Assembly (NCBI RefSeq): GCF_051020765.1
Contig: NC_134933.1
Location: forward strand, 10,141,461-10,205,460
DNA from: Lasioglossum baleicum
Taxonomy: Eukaryota > Arthropoda > Insecta > Hymenoptera > Halictidae
DNA length: 64,000 nucleotides
Reading direction: 5' to 3'
The notes under the pieces are model-generated. The model ran no database searches and was not told where the DNA came from. It saw nothing but the letters and a program-made list of their open reading frames with translations. Shown here piece by piece: positions 24,472 to 36,562 of the stretch (positions are counted from its first letter, which is position 1; every line of letters begins with the position of its first letter). A program made the position numbers and the translations under genes.

Positions 24472-24570
24472 AGGACTGGTCAGTGACCTATATTAAAATG
24501 TTCAGCGATCATAGGACTGGTCAGTGACCTATATTAAAATGTTCAGCGATCATAGGACTGGTCAGTGACC
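24472..24570. repeat. 41-bp tandem repeat, 2.4 copies
   Basis: AGGACTGGTCAGTGACCTAT continuing to ATTAAAATGTTCAGCGATCAT repeats exactly at 24472 and 24513, with a partial third copy at 24554. Identity between the copies is essentially complete, so the expansion is recent. The core GGTCAGTGACC is shared with the cluster at 19.6 kb. Confidence 0.95.
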
Positions 24571-26011
24571 AATATTATACGAGTCTTCCATATTAAATAT
24601 GAGATTTTTCGAATAAATCCCGCATGGCTCATCTAATAACAATGTAAGAATCATCACGTTTTATTCCACCGAATCGAAAGCGGCACGAACCACGAAACCA
24701 GCGTTTCCTTCCGGGAACAGTTTTCAAATAACCAGTCCGCGTTCCCGTTATTCTTATCATCGTAACATCCGCTTTGTAGCTCGATATTCGAAAAAGAGGC
24801 ACGCGAGAGCAAACTCGGCAGCAAGACTGTGCGCAAGAAACACGAGATTCGAGCACAAGGGGAAGAATACCGGGGCGAATATTCAAACCGGCGATATTCC
24901 AAGTATGCTTTGAGTATCAATTTCGCTCCGGTCCTGTTACATTCGTGAATCGTAATTCCGCCATTAAACCAGGAATAATCGTGAGCCAGGCTGAAGCCAC
25001 GGCAAACACCAGGGACCGATCGAATCCCTTTGAAAGATCTCCGAGATTGGACGAATACGTCGAAATTGATATCTCGCGGCGTTTAGGTCGCGTGCATCCG
25101 TCCCCTCCTCACGGCGGCTATACTATTCCGCCAAAGTATATTCTCACACGGCTTTCGTGAACTCCGCCGAGATAACGATACTTGATAAACTAATTACGCG
25201 TGCGAGTCTCGTCTCCTCTCGTGACAGTAAATCCGAAGTTAAGTCTCGAAACGACGTTCCCCGTTTGCGGCGGAGCTTCGTTCTCTACGCAATTACGAAG
25301 TAATGCTTCCTGAACAATGCTTCTTGCGTGCGCCACGGCAAAATGCACTCGCTACCTCGTTAACTCTGCACTAACATTTAAAAATGATTCCGTCTGCAAC
25401 TATCGGTTAATTATTACGTGGACGAAAATAGGGGTCGCAGAGGAGACGCGGAGGATCCGGTCGGAATTGGAAAGAAGTAGACTAAAGAGCGTGCACACGG
25501 GTGGCTCGGATGAGAAAAGGATTGAGAACTGCAGAGGGGGTGGTTGTTGCGAGGGGTTAGGTCGCCTGGTTGTCGGAGGGAGTCGCGAAATCTAATGGCA
25601 GACGGTGAGAAATTAAAAATGCCCGGTGGGCTCGCGCGTAAATAATCCTGGGGAATGTTTTGTACGCCGCGAGAGTGATTCCGCGATGTTTCGGTTCCCG
25701 GCAAATGAAGAGAAAAGACCTCCATTCGAGAGCGAGGAGAATGGGTGTGTTTGCAGGCTCGTTTCACGCGAGCGAACCCAACGTCGCGTATTCTAATCGC
25801 CGAAGTAACCCAGCCGATGATGGTACCCGTATTTTCGCGGTTCGAACCTGGTCCTACAACCCTGCAGTCCTAGTACAATCACTATCAATTTCTATCCTCT
25901 ACAGCGTGATCCCTCGAACGTGGATTCAGAAATTCATTTACCCGTTTTTGTCCATCGGTCGATTTGTCGAGAAAATTTTTGCTTACGAAATAAATACATT
26001 TATTCATGTAT
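24571..26011. other. No gene recognised
   Basis: CpG-rich, mixed DNA. Open frames of 85-127 codons overlap on both strands without recognisable content. Confidence 0.5.
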
Positions 26012-26437
26012 ACAGAGTTTCTCAGCTGAATGGGGCCACCTAAATATCTCCTTCATTTTTAATGACACAAAAAATATTTATGGCATAATTGAAATGGTAT
26101 CGAAGGAGGAATATCATAAAAGAACAATTTCTTTTGTCCGGTTATTTTTTCATAGTTTTTTCAAGGTCATCGTTATTTTTTCATTGAGAAAACTTATTTT
26201 TTTAAATTTCATCTTATAGCGGCTGACAAAATACATTTGAATATGCTGTAGTCATTAACAAGATGGAAAGAGAAAATAAGTTTTTCGGATAAAAAATAAC
26301 GATGACCTTGAAAAAACTATGAAAAAATAACCGGATATTCCTCCTTCGATACCATTTAAATTATGCCCAAAATATATTTTTCGTGCCATTAAAAATAAAG
26401 GAGATGTTTAGGTGGCCTCCTTCAGCTGACACACCCT
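26012..26437. mobile_element. Hairpin MITE, about 426 bp
   Basis: The left end TCAGCTGAATGGGGCCACCT and the inverted right end TCAGCTGAAGGAGGCCACCT begin two arms that stay complementary through ATGGTATCGAAGGAGGAATA and TTTTTTCAAGGTCATCG to a central loop near 26215-26280. The outer tips read ACAGAG and, inverted, AGGGTGTG, consistent with a CAGGGTGT-type terminus. The left arm has a 23-bp insertion relative to the right. Non-coding. Confidence 0.85.
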
Positions 26438-26737
26438 TTCAACCCTTTTAACTTGACCACCTTGAATATCTTTGTTGTTTTTAAACATACGTCAAACGTC
26501 GGAAGGACATAGTTGAATGGTAAAATGGGGCTCACACGATACCAAAAAAATTTTTGTTTTTATGTAATTTTTTTTAGATATATGAAGATTTAGATTTGAA
26601 TATACCATCTTCATTTTTTTAAATGGAACGAGGTATTTCTGAATACATCAATAGATGCAGCTGTACATTCGTTATAAAGAAGTACTAACCTATGTATGTC
26701 GAAAAGTTAATAGTTCAGGAGATATTTCAATTTAAAT
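26438..26737. other. AT-rich; possible end of another repeat
   Basis: Begins with TTGACCACCTTGAATATCTT, phrasing I associate with transposon-derived repeats in ant and bee genomes, but no paired end is visible. No coding frame. Confidence 0.35.
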
Positions 26738-26825
26738 AACTCTAAAATACCATTACTGTCGTACTAAGACGTTACACTAGTAAATAAACGCTAACGTCTT
26801 AGTACGACAGTACTATTTTAGAGTT
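26738..26825. other. 88-nt hairpin, 32-bp stem
   Basis: Left arm AACTCTAAAATA then ACTGTCGTACTAAGACGTTA pairs with the right arm TAACGTCTTAGTACGACAGT then TATTTTAGAGTT. The only interruption is a small asymmetric bulge (CCATT opposite GT), and the loop is about 17 nt. Size and shape fit a pre-miRNA or a very short MITE. There is no match to an insect miRNA I know. The two hypotheses cannot be separated from sequence alone. Confidence 0.6.
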
Positions 26826-28556
26826 AATTAATATATATACATTTATTTCAATTAATTGTGAAATAAAGAACCCGGGCCAGCAATTTGAGCATTTCATCTG
26901 CGAAATGCTTAACACAGGAGAAGATCGATCATGCTGCGAATGCATAAAATCTGCAGTCTGTCTGTCAATAAGTAATTAGAACGACGCGTCCCAGTTTCCG
27001 CGAGATCGTCGTCCGCCGTTGATTCCGTCGGCCTCGAGAATTAATTCGAGTGAGAGCCGACGCGCAATAGTTATCGAGGGGTCCCCGAAACTCCATTACG
27101 TCTTCGAATGGGATCGGAAAGTAGGCGTTTTCGCGGCTCGCCGTCCAAGTGAACGAGAGGTATCACGGTTGTCGCGTGGGGGGATTCTCATTTCCTCCCG
27201 GCCGCGGCCTCTCGATAATAATTCGGCGAGGAATTCTTGCTCTCGGCGAACAGTCGAGCGCAAATATTGACGGTCTCCGAAGGCGCTGTGGACGCGGCCA
27301 GAGAGAAGAGCCTCGCCTCATCCTCGCGATGACGAAAGTCGCTTACCTTTTCGCGTTATCGGGAATTAACAAAAGGAGAACTTGGTTCTCGTTTCCCTCC
27401 CGCAGTTCTCCTCGTGTTAATACCTCGCAGAAAACTTGTCGTTCATTTCCGGCTCGAGCGAGTTGCGAGAATCTACCTAACCCTCGTTCAATTTAATTCG
27501 GTTTGTCTAGCGTGACTTCGACGACGCGACGATGGAATTTCTCGGGATCAGCCGACATGTTGCTCTCGATTGCCTTGTTATCGTGGGGGTTTGATAACAA
27601 CATTTTTTCTCGGGACATTTTTCTTCTTTCTTCAACGATTTAATTCAAGGATAAATTTAATTCAAGGAAAGATAATATGGAAAATGATATTCTTTCTGGA
27701 ACTATGCAGATTTAATTTAAATCAATTCCGGGTAGGTACACAGATTTTAATGCAAAATAGAAATAGTTCGCGGGAACCAAGTAGGAATTTATTTTTGTAA
27801 ATGCTGTCCGATATGATCGATTCGCAGAGGCTCGAGCGGTGGCTTAATTTAATGGAACGGCGGTAAATTTATTTTTATAGTCGATTTCCAACGAGATCGT
27901 TCGTTTACCGAGCGCAGACATTATCCGAGGGTTCGCGGTGCGGCGTCCTCGCAAGAATAAGCGACGGTGGTCGGTGGTACTGGCCGCATAAATTCTTCTA
28001 TCCAGGAAATTGATGTTTTTCCTCCGATCGTACCTTCATCTTCCTGTCGACCGTCGAACACAGATATGCTAATAGTGCTAGCGGCGACCAGGTTCGCTTT
28101 CACCGGTCCGAAGGTAAATCTCATCGGACCGTATGCTCAAGTGAGCGTTCACCTCGTTGGGGGATTAAACAGCGGAGCATTAACGTTCGCCCAGAAATAA
28201 ATAACGCGAGCTGAACATCCCGCGATCGACTATTTTCGATGTAGACTCCGTGCATCGAATGTTCAGTCCCTAACAATTCGGTTCGCTGCGCACAGCTTTA
28301 AATTGCAGTCCAGCATCAGTATGTTTATTCTATTGCGAGATCACTTTGACGAATTTATCTCCTCCGTTTTATTTTCGACGATATATTGGACTCTGAGGAA
28401 TTAGTGTATTCGACAGTACTGGGTTTTGATTGTATTCAGTTAGGGTAAAAATTGGAGAATTCATTATCACTGAGGCAACGTGCCCAGGGATCCATTTAAA
28501 GTTAATTTATTTTCGTTTCGAATTTCTGTTACGATTTTTTGGATACATTGGCTAGT
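26826..28556. other. No gene; dispersed motif at 26936
   Basis: Begins AT-rich, then CpG-rich from 27.0 to 27.5 kb with overlapping frames on both strands, none recognisable. At 26936-26960 the sequence AATGCATAAAATCTGCAGTC is copy D of the dispersed motif. Confidence 0.5.
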
Positions 28557-28558
28557 GG

Positions 28559-29482
28559 TAGTACCAGGGACCAAAAATAACAGTTATAAAATTTTCTACT
28601 ATAAAAATCATTAATAAAAAGTTAATTATTATTGAAATTTAAGATAATGTACACAAAATATAAAGAAAACAATTCGAAGAACACAATGATTAGAAAATAT
28701 CGATTTTTATCATTTTTTGTTACAAATAACAGTTATTATTGACCAAAAAATTGGAGCCTCCTCGATAACTATTATCGATGAAGAAAAACTGTTTCGATTG
28801 CTCAAAGCACTTGTCGATGAGAGAAGTTCAATCGCTCATAACAGTTATCGATGTGAGAAGTTCATTTCGATCGCTGATAACAGTTATCAACGAGAGAAAT
28901 TGATTTCTATTGCTTATAACAGTCATCGATGAGAGAAATTTATTTCGATCGTTCATAAGAGTTATCGATGATCGAATTTCTATTTACTTGTTCATAATAA
29001 TTATTCATGAGAAAATTCATTTTGGTTGCTCATTTATTTAATTGTCTACTCTTTTTCGCATGGAGCAAGCCTGTGAAATTCATTTAGAAGGTTTCGTACA
29101 ACAAGACGAATCAACATACCATAAGAACAACACAAAACCTGTTTGTTGGTCACATCAAATTTTTATTTAATCTTTATTTTTAATTTATGAAATAATTGAT
29201 TGTAAACCATTTGAAAGTTGTACTATTTAATAATAACTATTACAAATTTCTTTCATCAATAACTGTTATCAGCGATCGAAATAAATTTCTCTCATTGGTA
29301 ACTGTTATAAGTGATCGAAATGAATTTCTCTCAACAACAACATTTACCAACAAGAGTAAAAATGTTCTGTTACTTATAATCCTTATTCGTAACCAATACG
29401 ATTTTAGTCGATGAAATACTTGTTATTATATGACTTTTTTTTCTTTTTGGTTATAACAGTTATGGTCCCTGGGTGGTACTAT
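28559..29482. mobile_element. Foldback-like element with repetitive inverted arms
   Basis: The outer ends are inverted: GTAGTACCAGGGACCAAAAA with AACAGTTATAA on the left, and TTATAACAGTTATGGTCCCT with GGGTGGTACTA on the right. Inside each arm is an array of about 39-bp units built on AACAGTTATCGATGAGAGAA and ATTTCGATCGCT. The left arm has about five or six units (28765-29040). The right arm has about two to three as the reverse complement (29250-29340). Inverted arms made of short tandem repeats define Foldback-type elements (FB and Galileo in Drosophila). There is no transposase here, and no clear target duplication was identified. Confidence 0.65.
28765..29040 (+). repeat. 39-bp tandem array in left arm of foldback element
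   Basis: Successive units start near 28836 (GCTCATAACAGTTATCGATG), 28875 (GCTGATAACAGTTATCAACG), 28914 (GCTTATAACAGTCATCGATG), 28953 (GTTCATAAGAGTTATCGATG) and 28992 (GTTCATAATAATTATTCATG), a 38-39-bp period. Divergence rises towards both edges. Each unit contains a palindromic ATAACAGTTAT-like core. Confidence 0.85.
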
Positions 29483-32233
29483 TGTAAGAAAAGATAAATT
29501 GTTTCAATCACTAGGGAAACGAAGTTGTTATCGGCTGGTAATGCAAAATCGTGGCGTTTCTGGTGCGTTTGCCGAACCGTGAGAGCGACTATCGCGAAAG
29601 TTCCATGGAATCAGCACGAGCTCGGCCGTTCCGCGACCTTCGTCGGGAAAGAACATAGTCTGCGCGATACCGTTCGAGAAGTTGAGCCGCGGAAAGTTCG
29701 CAAGAACATTGGCGAAGGAAGGGGATCCCGTGTATCAGTGGCGAAACGACTGACAGGAGGTATCGTGATCGACACGTACGAGGTGGAGGGCCTTGAAGTT
29801 CGGTTAAAGCACGATTATAGAGCGCGGCGTCTCTCGTCGAGATATCTCAATGTGTTGCGAGGGTACGTGACTCAACTCACATTAGTCTTATCTGGCCCGG
29901 GCGAGACGGCGAAGTTGCCAGGACCTAAATCGTGTCGGTGCAACTAGAGGATCAGGAGTTGATGCGCACTCGAGTTTGAAATCGGCTTGCATTAATATTA
30001 CGAAGATAATACGGTGTCCGCGAACTAGGAGAGGCTCCGTTTGCTCGCGGAATCGCGTGTTCACGCTCGAACGGAGTTATCGAATATCTACCGGGAAAAG
30101 ATACGAGCATACGAAACCCTGTCGCCGACAGAGACACGCGAATGTATCGAAATAATTCACTCGTTAAATATTCCGAACGGCAACCGAACAACTTTTGATC
30201 CTATCAACAGCTCTGCTCTTCCGCGAAAATGCCAACCGCGATGCTTCTGCTTCGCTCTCGCTGCGCTCTCGATGCTTTATGAGTTCGAGCTCGTAATTGA
30301 AGGGTCTGTGGCGGGGCACAGAGAGACAGCTACACTGTTTGTACGTTCTTTATTCGGTATCTTGCTGCGTTCGAAACAGTGTTATCTTCCACTTTGTACG
30401 AGAAAAAGCTCGTCTCCAGCAATAACCACGGTGATTTTATCATTGGAATAGCACAGGGTGCACCGGAAATCTGCCGCCTGCTGATTCTACATAGAATAAC
30501 AAATCCGGAAAAGGGAATAACGTTTTACCGTTTGACGCCTCGTTTTCCGGAAAATCGAGTTCAAAGTCCATCGGTCTCCCGCGCTTCAGTATATGCAGCA
30601 AGTGAATTTCCAAACTCGTTTACCGGGAAACGAAACGTCAAACGGCAGAGTCGTTCATTTTTTTCGAGTTACATTGACGTCGGGTGATTTTGTAAAAATT
30701 CTACGAACTCGTCGATCGATGCAATTGGCTCGATCATCCACAGTAATCTCTGTTTAAATCAACAAACTTTGCGTACAAACATAAAGCAGAACCGTGGACG
30801 GAACTATTCGAAACTTCTCTTAAAAGAAAGGGGGCGATAGGACGGGAGAACGAGAGAGATTTCCGACCGATTGATCCAGCAGAGGGATCCGTTAGCATCG
30901 AATCTGTTTAAACTTGGTAAAACGATTCCATTGTTGCGCCGTCGTCTTGCATCGCGAGCCCGGGATTGTTTAAATAGTTCCACCGATTCGAGCACGGAAT
31001 GATCCTGTTTTTCAGACGGAGAGGATTCGACGAGAGTAGTCGGCGAGTTTCTATTGTTGCAGTGTGTTCGTGCTGGTACATCGGTTCTCTTGCTTTCGGG
31101 AGGGAACGAGGCGTTCGACCGGTTAAAAGTGTCGGCCATAAATCATGAATCCGCGCAATGAAAACGAAATAATTGGACGAGCGTGGATTGATGATGATTC
31201 GCCGTATATCCGCGCTAGGCGAGAGAGATGGAAAGAGAGGGAGAGGGAGAGAGAGAGCTGCTACAATTTCAATGTTGCGCCGATTCATTGTGCTCGGTGA
31301 TAAATCGCTTCGCATTGGAAATTTTCAACGGCCCGTTCGCAAAACTGCTGATCCCAGACTCGCGGATCCTCTATTTTATAGATAAAGGAAGAGAGCAATG
31401 GGATTGCAAAATGCCCTCGTCGAAACTCGTTCACGTGTTTGTTTCTATTGTGGACTTGTCGTTTCAACAAGCGCTCGTCACTTTTGGATCTGACCGCGGA
31501 ATTTTGTGCTGCGGATTGAAATACAGACAGTTTTTCCTCTTTTATTTGATAAAAAATGGAAGATTTTCCCCGAAGAACATTTCGGAAAAATGGGTGAAAG
31601 TGGCAGATTTCCAGCGAATTAGAAATTCTCCTGAAAAGTGGATTTCCCGAAGAAACGTCTGAAACATGTTCCATGAATACACATGTCGCGGCTCGTTACT
31701 AACAAGTACGCGAAACGGATGCTCGACAAGTCTGCCAGTCGGCGTCTTACGGTGCACTTAACCATGTAAGTGCACCGCATTGTGCAACCGGGGTCCTCGG
31801 GTTCGTGGGAAAGCAGCGAAACGCAGTAGTTTCTTCGACTGTACGTCGTTTCTCTCCGGCGTTTCTCGAGTTCGCGCGAATTGTTCCCAAACACACCGAA
31901 ATGAGTTCTCTGTATCGAATTTATCCTCGCGAAACACATGGAAAACAAAGTGTCCCGAATGAGAGGGAGAAGAGTTAATTAGAATTCAACGAACGAAATT
32001 TAGCAAACGAGAATAAACACGCTAATAAGCAAATTGCTTCCGTAGCCAGCGGCCTCGTTAACGACTGTTGGCCGATTAACCGTATCGTCAGCCTCCATCG
32101 CTCTTTTACGCATTCTACGCGCGTGGATGTGCGTGCACATTGCCGCGAGAACATTTGATTTCACTGGATCGTGTAGACATCGGGGACGCGATTTTATTCT
32201 ACTTCTAAAAATATCAAGATTAATATCTGAACT
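29483..32233. other. No gene recognised
   Basis: Mixed to CpG-rich DNA. The longest frames (29525-29947 +, 30041-30451 +, 31228-31662 +) show no recognisable motif and overlap open antisense frames. A GA-rich patch lies at 31206-31258 and a perfect hairpin at 31750-31777. Confidence 0.5.
31750..31777. other. Perfect 11-bp stem hairpin
   Basis: CGGTGCACTTA and TAAGTGCACCG flank the 6-nt loop ACCATG. It lacks the following T-run of an RNA polymerase III terminator. It may be a protein-binding palindrome or chance. Confidence 0.5.
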
Positions 32234-32462
32234 GTGCGGTTCATTTTATAATATTTACGCCATTACATTTATTTTGACGCCCAATTTATTTTAAATTTAT
32301 TTATTTCGAATTTATTGTGCCATTTATTATTAAAACATCTTTCTAGTTTCACTAATTGCCGAATAAGAAATCTGGAACTTCGTGCGGTTCATATTATAAT
32401 ATTTGAGCCATTAGATATTATTAAAGCATCTTTCTAGTTTCACCAATTGCGAAATAAAAACC
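32234..32462. repeat. Degenerate tandem duplication
   Basis: Paired blocks GTGCGGTTCAT with TATAATATTT (32234 and 32382) and CATCTTTCTAGTTTCAC with AATTGC (32336 and 32427) show two copies. The second lacks roughly 57 bp of the first. Confidence 0.75.
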
Positions 32463-35400
32463 ACGGTCAAATTGACCGGTTCTCTATGCCATAGTTATTG
32501 AAATTATAAAAGCGCTTTCATAGGAGAAGACTGAATTGCCTTTTTCATTCAAGCACGTATTATAATGAAAACCATACAAAGTTGAAGTAAATCCAATCTT
32601 CTCACTTCTATACGGTGTTTCACTTTTATACGTTTTGGGCTTGATAGGATTAGTGTTAATCAGAAGAAAACCACAGAGATGTATTGGTAGAAGTTTCACA
32701 AAATATTTTCAACACTGACAAACGTTGTAGGAAAGAACGAGCGAATGGAAAGAATTGAAGAGAAATCGACAGGCTTCGATTTTGGGATTACGAGGAGAAC
32801 TATAAATGACGATTGTCGGGAGGGCGGTCCATCGACTGGATGGCGGAGGCAGGTGGTCCGATAGGCTCCGCATTCGATTGCATAATAAGCATCATGTGCA
32901 GGAAGCAGCGTCGAGTTTCGCGGGTTCCACGAATGCCAGGCGCAAGCACCGTATCGGAAACCTGGAGGAAGCGCGGCCACTCACGGCCGTTGGGATTCAT
33001 TTCGCATGGAAATGGGATACCGGGTGTCCAGACCGTACCATTGACAGTCAGCTTACGATGGTCCCTGCCGCCTACACCGACCGCCACCTGCTAACAACGA
33101 GGAGGAACCGACTGACCGTATGCGGACTGTACATAGTGGACGTTCAAATACTGTTACTGACAGCTTCCGGCCCGTCATATCCATAATTAGATATTAATTC
33201 CGGCGTTGAATAATCTTTGTAGGGACGGACGTGTTTCGATAGCAGTGGTCACCGACAGCCTGTATCCTACGGTTTACATGGGAATGCGTCCTGTTTACGG
33301 AACCCCCCCGATGTTCATTAAATACTGCTTTAAGGCGAGGGCTTAACATTCGATATTAATTCGAACGGCCCGATATGCTTGCACACGCGAACGGATATTA
33401 GATAGCGATTTCCGGCCGAGCCGATCCACGTCAAATCGGACAGAATTTATCGCGTTCCCGTCGATCCTTCCCTCTGCTAACTCGTGGAATCTGCCGCAAT
33501 GACAAATTCAATTCTGCAAAAGCTCTAGCAAGAAACATCGTCTTCTTCGTGTTTCTGACGCAGTTCAAGATTTTTAGAGCGGTCATTTGAAGAGGAGGCT
33601 TAAAAGAATTATTTGTTAATTTTTTTTCTGTCAGCCCGGAGAACAAGTACCTAGTCAAACAAAAGACATTTATGTTCAATTTCGTAACAGAACAGATTCG
33701 TTCACTGAAGTAACAGATACACACCTTACGATTATATCTCTGATAACCAAGGGATGATCACGGCAGGGGTGGTCGAAGGAATCGTCACTGCGCGACACTT
33801 TCTCCCCGGAGCTGTGGACGGTAACGTTTCATTAAAGAGATTGAACGTCACTTTGATACTGGATTTCCACTTTGACGAGCGTTCATAACGTGGCACCGCG
33901 AGAGCTCGGTCGTCTTTCTGTCCTCCTATATCCGCAGATCGAAAGCTACCGACGTTCTCTCGCCATCGACTCGAGAACACAGAGGCGTAATTGGAAAGTT
34001 GCCCGGTGTTTGATGAAAGAGCGCAACGTCTTTCTCCTTTGATCGAGACATCGGGAGCGTCCGAGCAGAAACGGGTTTTATCTACTTGCTGGTCCTTTTT
34101 TCTCTCTTTCTCTACCGTTCGCATAGCGGGGCCTCTGCTTGTAATTATAATTGCGTTGCCGCGGACGCCAGAAAAGGCCTTGACGAGATTGACGCGGAAC
34201 AATCGCAGGGTGGCTGTCCCTTTTAATCCCCTAAGTGGCGGAATACTTGAACAAATCCGGCGATCCTCTTTGTATCGCTCCTGCGTTCCGTTTCCTCGCC
34301 GTGACGGTGCACCTTCGATCCGAAACGAATCATGTTCCGAGGAAAACTCTAAATGTTGCTTAAAGTTTATCCTCGTTTTCTAAAGCGACAAATTTGAAAT
34401 TATATCGCGCGCCTTTATGGACGGTAGTGTATAGAGGTTTGGCTCGCATGATCCGCAAGATACCTTGACACTATTATTTCTTCCACACTGCTGCAGACAG
34501 CATAGAAGGAGATCGAGAAAAATATCGCGTATCATTCGGTGGCCCATATTTTTGATGGTCGACCGCGCGATTAAGCCGACGGCGGCGAACAATGAATCGG
34601 TTCTGGGATCTGTGTGGTCGGCGTCGGAGAGGGGTTCGCTTGTTGCGAAACCGTGCAAGTTATGCGAACGGCCCAGTCTTGGACACGGTCCAAGGATCGT
34701 AGCAGTTCGATGCTCAGCTCGCCACATATACACATGCAGACACACACACACGCGCGCGTGGTTATAGCGAGCGTTTTTTGGATTCCTCTTCCGGGAGCCG
34801 AGTCATCCGAACGGAGCCGAGGAACCCGACGGATCCGCAGAGAGAAAACAAACGCGACGATCCTCGGAATAGTTGCGCGCACAGCTCGAGAAAATTAACA
34901 GTGTTTTACCAGGGCGAACGTCGCCGTAACATTTTCTTTTTTTCCAATTCCTCCTCTTATCTAGCCTGCTGTTGTACAGCAGCGCGCGGTGTAAGTTCCG
35001 CGATTGTTCCTTGTATTTTCAGGGGAAAAGACCAATCTCGTGTTTACTCGGCTTCGCGCTGATCGTTGAGTCCTGAATACTGGATCGGGACACTGTTTGT
35101 TTGAATACAGAGTGGCATTTCTTGACGACGACGACGACTCTCAACGACGTTCTTTCTGTTTATGTACTCTCCTCTGTCTCTTCTTGTGTACCCTTTTTTC
35201 TCGGGCTCTTACGAGGGGACTTTCCGTCTCTGTTTATACGCTCTCTTGGATGCACTTTTGTATTTCTTCGGAAGATACTTGCTCGTCAACTTGCTCCGCT
35301 TTTTTTCATTCTGGATCTTGGTGTGCCTTTGGTCGTGGTTACGGTCATGCGTTTACGAAGTTAGTCGGTTGTTCAGTTTCTCGGTTGTCCATCTGAATAT

Positions 35401-36399
35401 CCACTGATCTACATTAAGAAGAATTAAATAATAATCGACAAATTAAATTCATCACTCTCAGTAAAAACCGCAACCAGACATTTCGAGCTTGCACTCCCAA
35501 CAAATCTATACCTCATCTTTCATTGTCCCCTTCTCCCTTGCAGTTCTTTTATCAGAACGCCCTAAGAATCGCGGAGAACTCGGTCTTGGCCATTGCCTAC
35601 ACCTGCATTCGGCTTAATTAAAATTCCATTGTCCACTGTTTAGTCCGAAACAAACGAGTCCGAGGGGCCCGGCGATGTCTTGAAAAGGAGGGGGTCGAGG
35701 GTGTAGGGGGACGGTATCTTCGAAAGCCTGGCGAATTTATAATTCCCGCGAGAAACTCGGCCTATTGTGCCGCTAATTATGTAAACCGAGACTGAATGTC
35801 GCGCCCCAAGGCGTCTCTCGCTCGCGCCACCCCGTTAATTAAAGAGTTTCGCCAGGAGAAACTCATTCTGCGTGAGCCGTGGGTGTGTTGGAAACGGCGC
35901 CGGAGTCGAACGGAATCGTACAGCAGTAGCAGACTCGCGCACACATCCCCTTCGAGCCGCGTTTTCAACGACGCGTGTCACGGTTGTGTCGCCGCGTTTG
36001 TTGACAGTTCAAAGAGCAACGCGCGCGCCGGCTTGATCCGATGCGCTCCACGGCCTCGGTCTATTGATTCCAGCGCGGGCGTGAATTCGCTTTGAAATCG
36101 ACAATGAAATCCATTCGTCGGCTGGAAAGGGCGTGCACTCCGCGAGAATCGACGACTACGCCGATGTTTGCACGGCCCGGCGCCTGTGTGCGTTGGTTCC
36201 GCGTGCGTGTTAGCTCGAGGAGGGATCTTTCTCGAGGTCCTTTGCAACGCGAGGATCCGTGATGGGTCCTCTTTTTTCACGTTGCGTTTTCAGAAACCGT
36301 CTGCCAGATTTATTGGAGTAGTTGTTTGGAGGGGTGGGCTTTGTGTGGTCGCGGCTGACGAACATGGATGGGCGGTGTCAATGTATAAAACTGAATGAA
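32463..36399. other. No established gene; one coding-like stretch
   Basis: Mixed DNA. 32985-33087 (entered separately) is the only part with coding-like properties. Long frames at 33732-34202 (minus, 156 codons) and 33991-34383 (+, 130 codons) overlap and are unrecognised. 34.3-35.4 kb is CpG-rich with a short ACACACACGCGCGCG run (34743-34758) and a CGA triplet run near 35125. Confidence 0.45.
32985..33087 (-). other. Candidate coding exon, unknown protein
   Basis: On the minus strand a plausible acceptor (pyrimidine-rich, ending TTGTTAGCAG) precedes 33087, and the perfect donor GTGAGT lies at 32984-32979. Of the three frames only one is open across these 103 bp. It has mostly purine-first codons and few A-ending ones, as coding DNA tends to. 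The product, beginning VAVGVGGRDHRKLTVNG, matches no family I recognise. The same frame stays open into the putative intron as far as the TAG at about 32803, so the exon may be longer or the pattern may be chance. No partner exon was found. Confidence 0.2.
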
Positions 36400-36562
36400 A
36401 GAAAAGTTTCTTCTCTCCATTAATAATTCTAATAAGTTGATCAAAGTTGCATCCTTCTACTATTTCGTGCTCCACTTACTCCTTTTTGTCGTAAACGCAT
36501 AAAATCCGCAAGTCTAATAATTATTTTCATAAATGTACGAAAATCCACAGTCTGGTCATCTT
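36400..36562 (+). repeat. Dispersed AT-rich repeat, copies E and F
   Basis: Contains CTTTTTGTCGTAAACGCATA with AAATCCGCAAGTCTAATAAT (36482-36521), aligning with 23553-23600. A second, weaker copy follows at once: TCATAAATGTACGAAAATCC with ACAGTCTGG (36528-36557). Two copies in direct orientation 38 bp apart suggest a local duplication. Confidence 0.5.

Noticed and set aside
25830..25860. tRNA B-box-like GGTTCGAACC
   Set aside because: No matching A box or cloverleaf arms upstream. Similar B-box-like hits at 35902 and 62532 and an A-box-like TGGCACAGCGG at 55721 also fail to fold.
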